A stretch of 18,428 bases of DNA from CAYYGL01 sp964471235. GTDB taxonomy: Bacteria > Calditrichota > Calditrichia > RBG-13-44-9 > J075. The notes beneath the pieces were generated by a model that made no database searches, was not told the origin of the DNA, and worked only from the letters and a program-made list of their open reading frames with translations. The position numbers and the translations under genes were made by a program. The DNA lies in assembly GCA_964471235.1 (NCBI GenBank), contig CAYYGL010000097.1:1-18428 (forward strand), in the 5' to 3' direction. Positions 1-9,600 of this stretch are shown piece by piece; position 1 is the first letter of the stretch; each line of letters opens with the position of its first letter.

Positions 1-519
1 GATACCCAACTTCTCCTGAAATAAACGGGCAATTTCCTGGAGCGACTTATGGATTGCCGGGGCGGTCAAATGGGAAGGCGGCTCTCCCGCCAACTGAATG
101 ATATACTCCCCCAGGTCGGTTTCGATTACCTCTATTCCCAGCGCCTGCATGGCATCGTTAAACCCAATTTCCTCGGTTATCATGGATTTGGACTTTACGA
201 TACGCTCCACCCCATGCTCCCGGGCAATCGATGCCGCGATTTGGGTAGCTTCCCTGCTGTTTTGTGCCCGCATTACCGTGATACCGTTTTCCCGGGCATG
301 CTGTTCAAATGTCGCCAAATATTCCGGCAGATGGCTGATGACATCCTGTTTGATGCGATGGGCTTCCTCACGGAGCGCTTCCCAATTCGGCAGTTCGTTG
401 ACCACCTCTGCCCTTTTTTTTAACGAAATCGCGGTCGCCTTCATCACATTGCGACGCATCTGTTCATTGTTCAGATAGTGCGGTAAATTCTTCTTGAATA
501 ATTTGGTCTGAGGAATCAT
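1..519 (-). CDS. lutB: LutB-type lactate utilization iron-sulfur protein, 5' part
   Basis: The gene runs off the left edge; 173 N-terminal codons are visible. The protein matches the LUD domain of LutB/YkgF, a cytoplasmic subunit of the LutABC system that oxidises L-lactate to pyruvate. Diagnostic stretches are VKSKSMITEEIG, VIETDLGEYIIQLAGEPPSH and APAIHKS. The ferredoxin-type cysteine region lies beyond the edge. I chose ATG 519 because a TAAGGAG Shine-Dalgarno lies 3 bases upstream and the N-terminal length then matches known LutB proteins. An in-frame ATG at 552 adds 11 residues and has no clear ribosome site. The 300 bases upstream hold no gene, so lutB probably opens its own transcript, unlike the usual lutA-lutB-lutC order; lutA and lutC are not visible. 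The family call is confident, the start less so. Confidence 0.88.
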   Translation of the reverse strand, partial: MIPQTKLFKKNLPHYLNNEQMRRNVMKATAISLKKRAEVVNELPNWEALREEAHRIKQDVISHLPEYLATFEQHARENGITVMRAQNSREATQIAASIAREHGVERIVKSKSMITEEIGFNDAMQALGIEVIETDLGEYIIQLAGEPPSHLTAPAIHKSLQEIARLFQEKLGI

Positions 520-852
520 CCTCTCCTTACCCCGATTCGTTGCAATTTCCATTTTCTCATCCAGTTAACCGAGCACCCAACTCATGATGGAACGGAAAAG
601 AGACTACCGTCCCGAACATTTCAGCATCATCCATCATGGAAGTGGTGCCCCGGTATATTACAAAATTATTTTCATTTTCCCTACCCGGGAATAACGTTGA
701 AACCTGTTTATCTGCTCAATGGGATTCCTTTAACGAAGGATGCAGTCTTCATCCCCGGGGGCTTCCGGACGGTGGAAAAAACAAAAAACCGAGTTCCTCA
801 TAAGAGTGCAGGAATTCGGTTTTTTGATGTAGGAGCTATGCGGTTTCTCAGA
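520..852. other. Intergenic region upstream of lutB
   Basis: No gene is supported here. The lutB promoter should lie in this stretch; the AT-rich block near 652-680 contains TAATTTTG on the minus strand, which resembles the TAnnTTTG element of Bacteroidota promoters, but no convincing upstream partner was found. The right end holds the terminator of the sugar transferase gene. An open frame on the plus strand from 697 runs antisense into that gene and looks like chance. Confidence 0.4.
783..825. terminator. Bidirectional Rho-independent terminator
   Basis: The arms 783-798 and 810-825 pair over 16 positions, with a single G-U wobble and an 11-base loop. A-run and T-run ends flank the stem, so it can stop transcription from either side. 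It lies 28 bases past the stop of the sugar transferase gene (minus strand), where the minus-strand RNA would read hairpin, TTTTTT, G, TTTTTT. Confidence 0.88.
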
Positions 853-2277
853 TTAATAGGCGCCCTTTCCAAAAAAGATAACGGGCACCGTCTCAAACAT
901 AATTTCCAGGTCAAAAAAGACGGATTGGTTTTCAATATAATAAAGGTCGAGCAAGCACATTTCTTCGAAGGTAAGATTGCTGCGCCCGGAGATTTGCCAC
1001 AGTCCGGTAATCCCGGGTTTGGCATCACCTCTTTTGCGATACCAGTCATAGTTGATAGCGCCGTTTTTCAGCTTATCAAAATCGGAAACCGGCAAGGGGC
1101 GGGGACCAACAATGCTCATCTCACCTTTTAACACATTAATGAACTGCGGAATCTCATCCAAACTGTATTTGCGCAGGAAACGCCCAAATGGTGTTACCCG
1201 GGGATCCTTCTTGATTTTGAAAAGCGCCCCATTGGTTTCATTCATTTCCCAGATTTTATCCTTCATCTCATCGGCATTTTCATACATGGTGCGGAATTTA
1301 TAGAACCAAAATTCAGGACCGCCTTTATATAACGCCCGTTTTTGTTTGAAAAATACCGGGCCTTTGGAAGTCAGCTTGACCAACAGGGCAATAACCAATC
1401 CCAACGGCACCAGGACAATACCGGCGATTGCCAGCACTATCAAATCAAACGCTCGTTTGATTTTGTTATTCCAATACCGAAATCGTTCCCGATTGGATTC
1501 CGTGGTTAAAGGAACCCCGGTAACATCCTTCACCTTAATTTGGTTCATCAAATTCTTAATGTAAGGCGAAACCATCTTCACCTTTACATGGTGCGCCTCA
1601 CATGCCTTGCGAATGGGCTCGTATTTGCGTTGAAGCATGGAGTCGCTCACAATGAACACCTCTTCAATATCCGATTTGGTGATCACCTCTCCCACATTCT
1701 CATATTTCCCGACGATATTGGGAATTACCATGGGATCATGCTTGTGGGGAGTGCCATTGGCTATAAACCCCCGCACCTTGTAATAATCCCCATACACATC
1801 GTTGAGATGCTCGGCAAAGCGAGAAGCAGAAGAATCGGTACCCACGATTAGAATATCTTTGTTCCCATACCCTTTTTTAAATAAGTAGCGGTTTACCCGG
1901 TTCATGATGGAGTGACCAATTTCCAGCAACACATACTGAGTCATTAAAAAAATAACCACAACCCCGCGGGAATATTGATGCCCTTTAATAAGGAACAGGT
2001 AAGACATGGTAAATAAAGCCAGGTAATAGGTAAATTTTTTAAGATGCTGCTGCTGGTTGTCCAGCGAGCTCTTAAAAATTCCTCGATAAACACCCAATGC
2101 CATGGTTAGGGGGAAAAACACCATATTGATGAACAACCAGGGTTCCCAATAATCAAACGGATTCCGAAATTCAGAAAAGCGGAGTTGCAAAGCCAATAGA
2201 AAGGAAAGGTTAATTAGCAAAAAATCAACAAAGATGACCAAGATGGTATACAGATACCGCCAATTTCTCTTAATCAT
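853..2277 (-). CDS. Undecaprenyl-phosphate sugar-1-phosphate transferase (WbaP/WcaJ type)
   Basis: This 474-residue inner-membrane enzyme should transfer a sugar-1-phosphate from a nucleotide sugar onto undecaprenyl phosphate, the first step of exopolysaccharide, capsule or O-antigen repeat assembly. Residues 8-125 contain about four membrane helices. A Rossmann-like region starts near GTDSSASRFA (146-155). A further hydrophobic helix (about 278-300) leads into the bacterial sugar transferase domain, with KFRTM (327-331), the catalytic pair in SLDEIPQ (D374, E375), SIVGPRP (388-394) and KPGITGLWQISGR (420-432). The C-terminus FETVPVIFFGKGAY is typical and complete. No other glycosyltransferase is adjacent, so the sugar cannot be inferred. 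A weak AAGAGGT ribosome site precedes ATG 2277. Both neighbours are separated by large gaps, so it is probably monocistronic and ends at the 783-825 terminator. Confidence 0.93.
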   Translation of the reverse strand: MIKRNWRYLYTILVIFVDFLLINLSFLLALQLRFSEFRNPFDYWEPWLFINMVFFPLTMALGVYRGIFKSSLDNQQQHLKKFTYYLALFTMSYLFLIKGHQYSRGVVVIFLMTQYVLLEIGHSIMNRVNRYLFKKGYGNKDILIVGTDSSASRFAEHLNDVYGDYYKVRGFIANGTPHKHDPMVIPNIVGKYENVGEVITKSDIEEVFIVSDSMLQRKYEPIRKACEAHHVKVKMVSPYIKNLMNQIKVKDVTGVPLTTESNRERFRYWNNKIKRAFDLIVLAIAGIVLVPLGLVIALLVKLTSKGPVFFKQKRALYKGGPEFWFYKFRTMYENADEMKDKIWEMNETNGALFKIKKDPRVTPFGRFLRKYSLDEIPQFINVLKGEMSIVGPRPLPVSDFDKLKNGAINYDWYRKRGDAKPGITGLWQISGRSNLTFEEMCLLDLYYIENQSVFFDLEIMFETVPVIFFGKGAY

Positions 2278-2624
2278 GAGCGTATCTACCTCTTAATTTG
2301 AATTTCCCACTCTGGTATCGTTGTTTCGGAAATCAAGATTCCATTGTCGGATGAAAAAAACAATCTTTTAATGAAATGTTTATTTTTTTTGGAAAAATAT
2401 ACCCCATGAAAGGGTGATTCGATTTTTTACCCCCAATCCATCAACAATTGTTAAACATGAGTCTCCTTCCTTTCTGACGAAGAAAAAAGGAGGGTTGGTA
2501 AGGCAATATGTTTCTGAACAAATGATAAGAACGAATATATTCTTTTTATGGAATCTTAAAAGTGATGATAGTAACCTTATGGGAAAATCGTTTATTTTTC
2601 CCTTTCAGCGGCTATCAAACCTCT
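2278..2624. other. AT-rich intergenic region, sugar transferase / fxsA
   Basis: No gene is supported in these 347 bases. Visible structure: a 10-base perfect palindrome AACAATTGTT (2443-2452); an imperfect two-part hairpin (CTCCTT 2463-2468 with AAGGAG 2487-2492, inner TTTCT/AGAAA); and GGGAAAA/TTTTCCC (2581-2587 with 2596-2602) about 20 bases past the fxsA stop, which could be a weak terminator. The sugar transferase promoter must lie here, but no convincing boxes were found. Confidence 0.4.
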
Positions 2625-3014
2625 TCAATCATTACGATGCCAATCGCCAGATGATATCTTTTGGTAAATCAGCTTCGCAGCCCAATTGACATACCATCGA
2701 CGAATCGGCGGCAGTAACATACTTAAGCCCAGGAAATCGGTTAAAAATCCGGGGGTTAACAGTAACAACCCGCCCAACAAAACAAATAAGCCATGAAGGA
2801 TTTCTTTTCCCGGTGGTTTGCCACTATGAATCGCCTCAGATATTCGGTACAGTACTGCAAACCCCTGGCTTTTAGCCAGATAAGCCCCGACGGATGCAGT
2901 CATCAAAATGATGAGAATGGTATTTACCGCCCCGATTATCCCTCCGATTTTTATCAAAAAATATAACTCAACAATGGGAATTAGGGTAAACAAGAGAAAT
3001 AATTTCCAGAACAT
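2625..3014 (-). CDS. fxsA: FxsA family membrane protein
   Basis: This 129-residue cytoplasmic-membrane protein belongs to the FxsA family. E. coli FxsA was named for relieving F-plasmid exclusion of phage T7; its normal role is unclear. The N-terminus MFWKLFLLFTLIPIVELYFL is the family hallmark. Further hydrophobic segments follow: a glycine-rich one (IGAVNTILIILMTASVGAYL), the LLGGLLLLTPGFLTDFLG signature and a final helix before PPIRRWY. I use ATG 3014, preceded by AAGG with about 8 bases of spacing. A longer frame starting at 3107 adds 31 residues rich in Pro and Ser, encoded by a low-complexity GGGGATT repeat, and these are almost certainly not translated. The gene stands alone, with no overlap to either neighbour. 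Confidence 0.9.
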   Translation of the reverse strand: MFWKLFLLFTLIPIVELYFLIKIGGIIGAVNTILIILMTASVGAYLAKSQGFAVLYRISEAIHSGKPPGKEILHGLFVLLGGLLLLTPGFLTDFLGLSMLLPPIRRWYVNWAAKLIYQKISSGDWHRND

Positions 3015-3047
3015 AAGATACCTTGTGGATAAGGGATGAGGGGATTG

Positions 3048-3085
3048 GGCAGAAAGGAATTGGGGATTGGGGATATTGGGAGAAA
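3048..3085. repeat. Degenerate GGGGATT-type tandem repeat
   Basis: Several imperfect copies of a GGGGATTGGG-like unit lie head to tail just upstream of fxsA, on the G-rich plus strand. They are too degenerate to define a clean unit length. They encode the implausible Pro-rich extension of the longer fxsA reading frame. Confidence 0.5.
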
Positions 3086-3262
3086 TTGGTGGTTTCGAAC
3101 CTTGCAACGAAAGGAACTTCCACCTTCATTGCCATTGTTGAATCACCCCCATCCCGTTTAGCACCCTTAATATGCTCCACCCGGCGCCCCTCACTACCTG
3201 CTATCGTTTCAACGGAATTATTCAGCCTTACCGGCAAATTGGATGTTTTTTATCATTCTGGT

Positions 3263-3297
3263 TTTTTCATCAGTGGGCGCATCCGATTGATGAAAAA
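3263..3297. repeat. 10-bp inverted repeat, possible terminator-like hairpin
   Basis: TTTTTCATCA (3263-3272) is exactly complementary to TGATGAAAAA (3288-3297), with a 15-base loop. A further TTTTCATCA copy follows near 3380. The T and A runs at the stem base make it look like a bidirectional terminator, but no gene ends nearby. It may be part of a dispersed intergenic element. Confidence 0.5.
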
Positions 3298-3493
3298 TAC
3301 CGGTCATAGACTACTTCGAAGAATCTCCTACCTCGGAAGAATGCCGGAATGACACCAATGGGCATGTAGCTGAATCGTTACTTTTCATCAATCTTTCATC
3401 TTGCCCTTTCGAATTTCCGTGTACATGAATATATTAAAAACTGAGGTAATATTGTTAGCACAAATTTAAAACGTTAAATTTCAGGAGTTATCC

Positions 3494-5284
3494 ATGACAT
3501 TCCCTCCAATAAATGGTGTTGTTATAATGGTGCTGGTGGGTGCCAGTTTTTTTAGCCAATCGACCCGGGGGCAGGGGCAAACAGAAGTTCCCGCTGCCAC
3601 CGTTCGGCTTTATCAATTGTTTGATCAGGAGTGGGAATACCAACTGAAAACTTATCCGGAAAATGCTACTTACCAGGGTGACCGCCGCTATAACGACCGT
3701 CTAACCGATTGGAGCCTGGCAGCGATTGAGGCGCGTCAACAGCATCAGAAAGTGGTACTGGATGAACTCGGGAATATCGACCGCAACCAACTTTCCCCGG
3801 TAGATCAACTCAACTACGACCTCTTCAGGAAAGAATACCGTGATGCGGTTGCTGCCAGCCAATTCCCTTCCTACCTGATGCCGGTTACCCAATTGCGCGG
3901 TCCTCAACTGGATTTCCCCCAACTCGTCAGCTTTACCCCCTTTACATCGATGGAAGATTACCAGGCATATTTGAAACGGCTTCGGGCATTCCCGATGCAG
4001 GTCGACCAAATTATCATCCTGCTCCGGGAAGGCATTCGGCAGAAATGGCTGAGGCCGGCGGCGCCACTCCGGGGAGTTGCGGAACAAATCCAACAACAAA
4101 TGGATACGCCACTGGAGAAGCACCCCCTCTACCAACCTTTCCGGCACTTCCCGGAAGAGATACCGGAAAGTGAACAACAAAAACTACAGAAAGCCGGAAA
4201 AGAACTCATCATGTCAGCAGTGCTTCCGGCTTATCGAAAATTCTATCAATTCTGGACAAAGACGTATTACCCGGCAACGTTTAAGCGCGCCGGGATCTGG
4301 CAGGTGCCCGATGGCGATGCATATTATCAAAACCGAATTGCCTATTTCACCACCACCTCCATGACGGCTGAGGAAATTCATCAAATCGGATTACGGGAGG
4401 TGAAACGAATCCGTCTGGAAATGGAAAAAATTATTAAAGAAGTCGGTTTTGAGGGGGATTTCGCCGCTTTCGTGAAATTTCTTCGCAGCGATCCCCGATT
4501 TTACTATACATCCGCAAAAGCATTGCTAATCGGCTACCGGGATATCTGCAAGCGGATTGACCCGGAACTGGTGAAGCTGTTTGGCAAGCTGCCCCGGATT
4601 CCGTATGGGGTGCGGGAAATTCCGGCTTACCAGGCACCCACTACCTATACCGCCTATTATCAACCGCCGGCAGATGACGGCAGCCGCGCCGGTTACTTTT
4701 ATGCCAATACCTATAAACTGGAAACGCGCCCCAAATACGAAATGGAGGCATTGACCGCCCATGAGGCAGTGCCGGGGCACCACCTGCAAATCGCCCTGGC
4801 GCTGGAATTGAAGAACCTGCCCGAATTTCGACGGCATAGCGAATTCACCGCTTTTGTAGAGGGATGGGCGTTGTATGCCGAAAGCCTGGGGAAAGCGTTG
4901 GGACTTTACCAGAGCCCTTATTCCAAATTCGGGCAGTTAACTTATGAGATGTGGCGCGCCTGCCGCCTGGTCGTGGATACCGGTATCCATTCCCTGCACT
5001 GGACGCGGCAGCAGGCTATCGATTACCTCGTTGCCAATACCGCCAAGACCGAACATGACATTGCCACGGAAGTTGATCGATACATCGTCTGGCCCGGGCA
5101 GGCGCTGGCGTACAAAATCGGGGAGTTGAAAATAAAGGAATTGCGGGCAAAAGCAGAAAAAGCGTTGGGAAACAAATTCAATATTCGCAAATTCCACGAT
5201 AAGGTACTGGAAAACGGCGCCATTCCGCTGGATGTGCTGGAAAGGGTTATCGATGATTATATCCGGGATGAATCCCAGGGGTAA
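3494..5284 (+). CDS. Secreted DUF885 family zinc metallopeptidase
   Basis: This 596-residue protein has a hydrophobic N-terminal export signal (about residues 1-27, no lipobox cysteine), so it probably acts in the periplasm or outside the cell. It belongs to the DUF885 family, gluzincin-like proteins predicted to be zinc carboxypeptidases. The zinc site is visible: H423-E424 and H429 in HEAVPGHH, and the third ligand E456 in FVEGWALYAESLG. The family segment GYFYANTY precedes the site, and the C-terminus VDRYIVWPGQALAYKIG is typical. Length fits the family. ATG 3494 has an AGGAG ribosome site 6 bases upstream. The gene converges on the GAPDH-like gene with only 22 bases between stops and no obvious terminator. 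Substrate unknown. Confidence 0.9.
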   Translation: MTFPPINGVVIMVLVGASFFSQSTRGQGQTEVPAATVRLYQLFDQEWEYQLKTYPENATYQGDRRYNDRLTDWSLAAIEARQQHQKVVLDELGNIDRNQLSPVDQLNYDLFRKEYRDAVAASQFPSYLMPVTQLRGPQLDFPQLVSFTPFTSMEDYQAYLKRLRAFPMQVDQIIILLREGIRQKWLRPAAPLRGVAEQIQQQMDTPLEKHPLYQPFRHFPEEIPESEQQKLQKAGKELIMSAVLPAYRKFYQFWTKTYYPATFKRAGIWQVPDGDAYYQNRIAYFTTTSMTAEEIHQIGLREVKRIRLEMEKIIKEVGFEGDFAAFVKFLRSDPRFYYTSAKALLIGYRDICKRIDPELVKLFGKLPRIPYGVREIPAYQAPTTYTAYYQPPADDGSRAGYFYANTYKLETRPKYEMEALTAHEAVPGHHLQIALALELKNLPEFRRHSEFTAFVEGWALYAESLGKALGLYQSPYSKFGQLTYEMWRACRLVVDTGIHSLHWTRQQAIDYLVANTAKTEHDIATEVDRYIVWPGQALAYKIGELKIKELRAKAEKALGNKFNIRKFHDKVLENGAIPLDVLERVIDDYIRDESQG

Positions 5285-5306
5285 AGTCGCTTTTCCGGGA
5301 ATCGAT

Positions 5307-6560
5307 TTACCGCATCTTATTATCGATGTAATTGGTTAATTTCCCCAGGGAAACCACGTAACTGCCGTATTCATTGTCATACCAGCCGAAGATTTTGGCA
5401 TGCGTCACCGGTAACTGGATATCCGTGGCTCCGCTCACCCCGAACTCCTGCAGCATCTCACTCGACAACCGCACAAACCCTGTTCTGGTGTGGGTTTCAT
5501 GCCCTTCAATGACAATTGCTGCTTCATAACCAATCAAATCCGAAGACACATTTTGCTTTTCACTAAACGCCAACATTCCCTTCTGGGAGCCTTCGGCAGC
5601 GGTTTTATAGATATTATTAATATACGTTTGATTGACAATCGGATCCCCCATCTCATTCAAACGGGTATGGAAGGTAATGTTCAAGGAGATCAGGGAAACC
5701 GTGTTGGTGGGGATGCGTACCGAATCCGCCATAAATCCCACCTTTTGAATTTCCGGAAGAATCTGTTCCAACGCTTTAGCCGCCCCGGTAGAGGTCAGGA
5801 TGATGTTGTTCAGTACCGCACGGTTTTTTCGTAAATCCCTGGCACCTGCTTTGGGAACTGCGTCCAGAATACTCTGGGAACTGGTAGCAGCATGCACGGT
5901 GGACATGGAGGCGGTGAGAATCCGGGCGGTCTCTTCCGATTCCACCAGCGGCTTCATCATGTGGGCTAAGCCGGTGGTGGTGCAACTGGCTGCCGAGATA
6001 AGATGATGTTTGCCCGGGTGATATTTGATATGATTGATGCCGTACACAAACAGGGCGCTGTCGTCCGGGAGCTTTCGGGTGGAATCTTTAATTTTAAACG
6101 GTGCGCTGGCGATTACCTTCTCCGCACCCGCTTCCAGATGCCCTCGAATACTTCCTTTGGAATGGTCCGGCGGAATGGTGGGATCCAAAAACGCGCCGGT
6201 ACAATCCACCACCAGGCGTATCCCCTCTTTCGCCCAGTTGATATACCGGGGGTTTCGCGCTTCTCGCAAAACCTTTACCGGGAATCCGTCAATCCGGAAC
6301 TCCCCTTTCTCCCGGTCGGTTATCGTAATTTCACATCTTTTGCCGCTATGCCCATAAAGAAAGTGGTGCAGTGATCCGTAGGTAGAATCGGTTTCCACTA
6401 TCTGGATGATATCTTCCAGGCGCTTGCCAACTTCCCGCCCGACATTGATGACCATGCCGCTAAACTGCCGGTTTAACAAATGATACCAGAGGGTTAGCTT
6501 GCCCATTCTGCCCAGTCCATTAACACCCAATCGATGCTCATAACCAAAGTTCGATTCCAT
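5307..6560 (-). CDS. Long-form glyceraldehyde-3-phosphate dehydrogenase
   Basis: This 417-residue cytoplasmic enzyme is GAPDH-like (canonical length about 335) and should oxidise glyceraldehyde-3-phosphate with phosphate and NAD(P). The nucleotide-binding loop GVNGLGRMG is at 12-20. The catalytic cysteine C193 sits in SAASCTTTGLAH, and H223 in STVHA. GFMADSVRIPT and WYDNEYGSY (393-401) match the conserved substrate and C-terminal motifs. The second cysteine of the usual SCTTxC motif is Gly here. After the second beta strand the protein reads VINVGREVG rather than the usual N-D, so the Asp favouring NAD is missing and NADP use is possible. From memory, a longer GAPDH subfamily with INIGREVG, HLEAGAEKV and EGHETHTRT stretches exists in several Gram-negative groups; this appears to be one of them. 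It follows the dikinase-like gene by 60 bases with no terminator, suggesting co-transcription. Confidence 0.9.
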   Translation of the reverse strand: MESNFGYEHRLGVNGLGRMGKLTLWYHLLNRQFSGMVINVGREVGKRLEDIIQIVETDSTYGSLHHFLYGHSGKRCEITITDREKGEFRIDGFPVKVLREARNPRYINWAKEGIRLVVDCTGAFLDPTIPPDHSKGSIRGHLEAGAEKVIASAPFKIKDSTRKLPDDSALFVYGINHIKYHPGKHHLISAASCTTTGLAHMMKPLVESEETARILTASMSTVHAATSSQSILDAVPKAGARDLRKNRAVLNNIILTSTGAAKALEQILPEIQKVGFMADSVRIPTNTVSLISLNITFHTRLNEMGDPIVNQTYINNIYKTAAEGSQKGMLAFSEKQNVSSDLIGYEAAIVIEGHETHTRTGFVRLSSEMLQEFGVSGATDIQLPVTHAKIFGWYDNEYGSYVVSLGKLTNYIDNKMR

Positions 6561-6620
6561 TTTCTATCCCTTTCCTGCTGTTGTTGATTAACTGATATTT
6601 TGCCGGGATCGTCACCCGCA

Positions 6621-9600
6621 TTATATCTGGTGATTCATCTCTACCATTTGAGTCGGGTAATGCCCTTTGTAAATATTGCCCAGGTACCCGTCGATGGCAA
6701 TTTTGTCGCCAGCTTTAAAGAGCACTTGCTGAATGGTACAGGTCTTTTCTTTTTCGTTGACGGATAACTGCTTGCATCCCACAATACATACCTTCCCCAG
6801 GCGGGCGGCAGTCACCGCGGCGTGAGAGGTTGCCCCACCGCGCGCCGTTAACAAGCCGTCGCACTGAAATATCATACCGATGTCGTCCGGTACGGTATCC
6901 GGTCGCACCAGGATCAGACGTTGCCCGGGGTATTTCTGTTTGAATTGCATCAGATCATCCATGTCAAACGCCAGAATGCCATTCAAAGCGCCACCGCCAA
7001 CTCCAATCCCCCGACCGACCAATTCAAGCTTTTCCGGAGAAGTTTTGAAGACATACTGTTTTTTATGTTCCTGGATATTTTGTGCGCGGGTCTGGAGAAT
7101 ATATAAATCCTCCGCCCGGTCACTCTCAAAGGTAAATTCTATTTCCTGATGACTGAATCCGTGATATTCAATCAACTTGGAACAGAGTTCCAGCAGGCGT
7201 TGATACAGCCGGGGGAAATTTTTTTCCAGGGATATATCGATATTCGGGTACAGTTTTTCCCGGTGAAATTCCGTGACCGGCAGGGCATGCACCAGCCCGG
7301 CTACAATGTCTTCTCCCTGGCTGCAAAGGGTGAATTCCCCATAGAGGTTAATGCCAGGCTTCTTCCGGTGCGGATCGTATGTAAAGACCACCCCGGTCCC
7401 GGAACGGGTATTGATGTTTCCCAGCACCATCTGCTGAACAATCACCCCGGTTCCCCATTCGTCGGCAATCTGCAAGTGCTTACGATAGACCTGGGCACGC
7501 TCCGAAGACCAGGAATCCATCACGGCTAAAATTGCCTGCCGGAGCTGAAGAAAGGGATCCTCTACCAGGGTAATCCGGTTATCCTGCAACACCTGCTTAT
7601 AAGCATAAGCTATCTTTTTCATCTGTTCGGGAGTGAACTGAATTTTCTGTTCCACACCGAACTTCGTTTTGAAATCAATCATGATTTGATCAAAAACATC
7701 CCGTTCGATCCCGGAAGCCATTCCCCAACTCTGTAAGAACCTGCGGTAGCAATCCCAGGAAGTCCAGCCAAAATTTGGTTGCTGGCTTAAGGTATTGACA
7801 ATCTCATCATTCATCCCCACATTTAAGAAAGTATTCATTGCCCCGGGCATGGAAATCGCCGTACCGGCGCGTACCGAAAGGAGAAGCGGCTTTCGGGGAT
7901 TGCCATACTCCAGCCCGCTCATCTTTTCCAATTGGGAAAGATGGTAATGGATCATTCGGTTTATCTCTTCATCAATTCGGGGATGATTTAACATCACCTC
8001 TTTATGACGAAACAGTTCCGTGGTTAACACAAATCCGGGAGGAGTTGGAATGTGATAGTGATATAATTTCTTGAGATAATAGGCTTTCGCGCCCAGGAAA
8101 ATCTGGTTGTCCATCTTCGGGGTTTCTTTATAAAGTGGACTGATGATCAAATCCGGGTCATAGGTCATGACATTGTGAATCATCTCTTTGGAAAAATTGT
8201 CAACCATCCCCCGCAAGGTGTTTATAATCCGGGAGATAAAATTGTCCAACGTCTGAATCAGGAATGCCGAGGAGAGCACATCGCGATAAAATTCCTCGGA
8301 CTTCTGATGCAGAACCTCCTTAAGTTTCGCTTCACTCAATTTTCTGGTTCGTTGTTGGATCTGGGGAATAATCACTTTTAGGGGATGATCATACACCCGG
8401 AAAAAGTACTCGTTGATAATTTCCCGAACACTAAGTGCCATAAACTGAAAGATGTTGACATACTGGTCAAGTGAAAAGCTGGCGGAGGTAAGGCTGTACT
8501 TGAACATCTTCAGATTGGAATTAAATCCCTCGTTGTAAATTCCATCCAATTCCAACCCGGTCTGAAACAACTCCATCACATGGTAAATCCGACGTAATGT
8601 TTTGGCGCTGATATAATTCAAATTGATGGTATCAATCAGTTGTTCAATTAAAGAAGAAGCGACCCGTTCCAGGCGAAATGTCAATCCCAGGGCTTCAAAT
8701 TTTCTCTCGTGATAGGTGCCATACATCGAAGGGATACCAACGGCAATATGACGTTTGTGATAGATGTTTTCCCATCCTTCGCTTGCTTCAGGATCCAGGA
8801 TGATGGCATTTAATTTTTCCATAAATTGATAGATGATTTTCAGGGATGCTTCCAGATCATGATGGTTTAAATGGCGAGAGAGCCTTTTAATTTCCCGTTC
8901 CGAAAAAAAACGGTATTTTTTCAGGCTGGCAACAATATCATGACTCTCGAATGAATACTTTTCCTTGAGTAGATTGTAGATTTTTATCAGGAACAGGAAA
9001 CGCTTGCTGTCTTTATCTTCAACGGATTTGATTTGTGCCAGCTGGGCTTTTAACCCGGATTCCGGATAAGTTAACAACCCCTCCGTGGTGCAGTCTAATC
9101 GATGACATAACTTTAAAACCAGCTCATGCACCCGCGTGAACCATTTACTTTCCGGATCGATTGTATTCAAGACATTTCGGGGAACGAATTTTTCCAACAC
9201 CGTTATATCCCCGCTAAACCAGAAGCTTAAAATGCTGCGGGTTAAATCGATATGGGTATTATTGCTTTCGGTATGGGTTTGTTTACGGAGGAAATGAATC
9301 AACTTGTCCTGGCGATGAGAAAGTTCATCGATAGCAGTGGTTACCTCGCGTAGCTGTCCTTCGGCACCGATTTCCCGGAAATAAACCGGGAAGATGCGCG
9401 CTAACTGTTTAATTTGTTTATAAAGCGGCTGAATATCGGCATTTAACAATTGGGTTACATCCCGCTGGAAAAGATCGGTATCGGAGATAAAAATGCCACC
9501 CACCCGGAGGTGAACAATCAGCGCCGAGAGGAGTTTCCGCATCCGGTAGGGCGCATACTCGATCAGTTCCAGCCAAACCCGAATGTTTTTAATATGATTG

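Larger units (their letters stand above)
3015..3493. other. Repeat-rich intergenic region between fxsA and the DUF885 gene
   Basis: These 479 bases between two divergent genes contain no convincing CDS. From left to right there is G-rich low-complexity sequence (about 3030-3085, degenerate GGGGATT units); a stretch 3115-3240 with open frames on both strands that match nothing I recognise; a 10-bp inverted repeat at 3263-3297; and a segment 3310-3352 built from GAAGAAT, CTCCTACC and GGAATGACA words, as in dispersed intergenic repeats of some genomes. AT-rich sequence at 3415-3480 probably holds the promoter of the downstream peptidase. Confidence 0.45.

Noticed and set aside
697..1131. Plus-strand ORF of 144 codons
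   Set aside because: It crosses the terminator hairpin and lies antisense to the conserved C-terminus of the sugar transferase.
2414..2689. Plus-strand ORF of 91 codons
   Set aside because: It overlaps the 3' end of fxsA on the opposite strand, has no recognisable motif and atypical composition.
3015..3107. 31-residue N-terminal extension of FxsA
   Set aside because: Encoded by low-complexity repeat sequence; the family N-terminus starts at the internal ATG 3014, which has a ribosome site.
3090..3125. tRNA-like GGTTCGAAACC word on the minus strand
   Set aside because: No acceptor, D or anticodon arms could be built around it.
3023..3352. ORFs on both strands in the fxsA-DUF885 gap
   Set aside because: Both run through repeat sequence, show no family resemblance and have no clear start signal; a decayed gene cannot be excluded.
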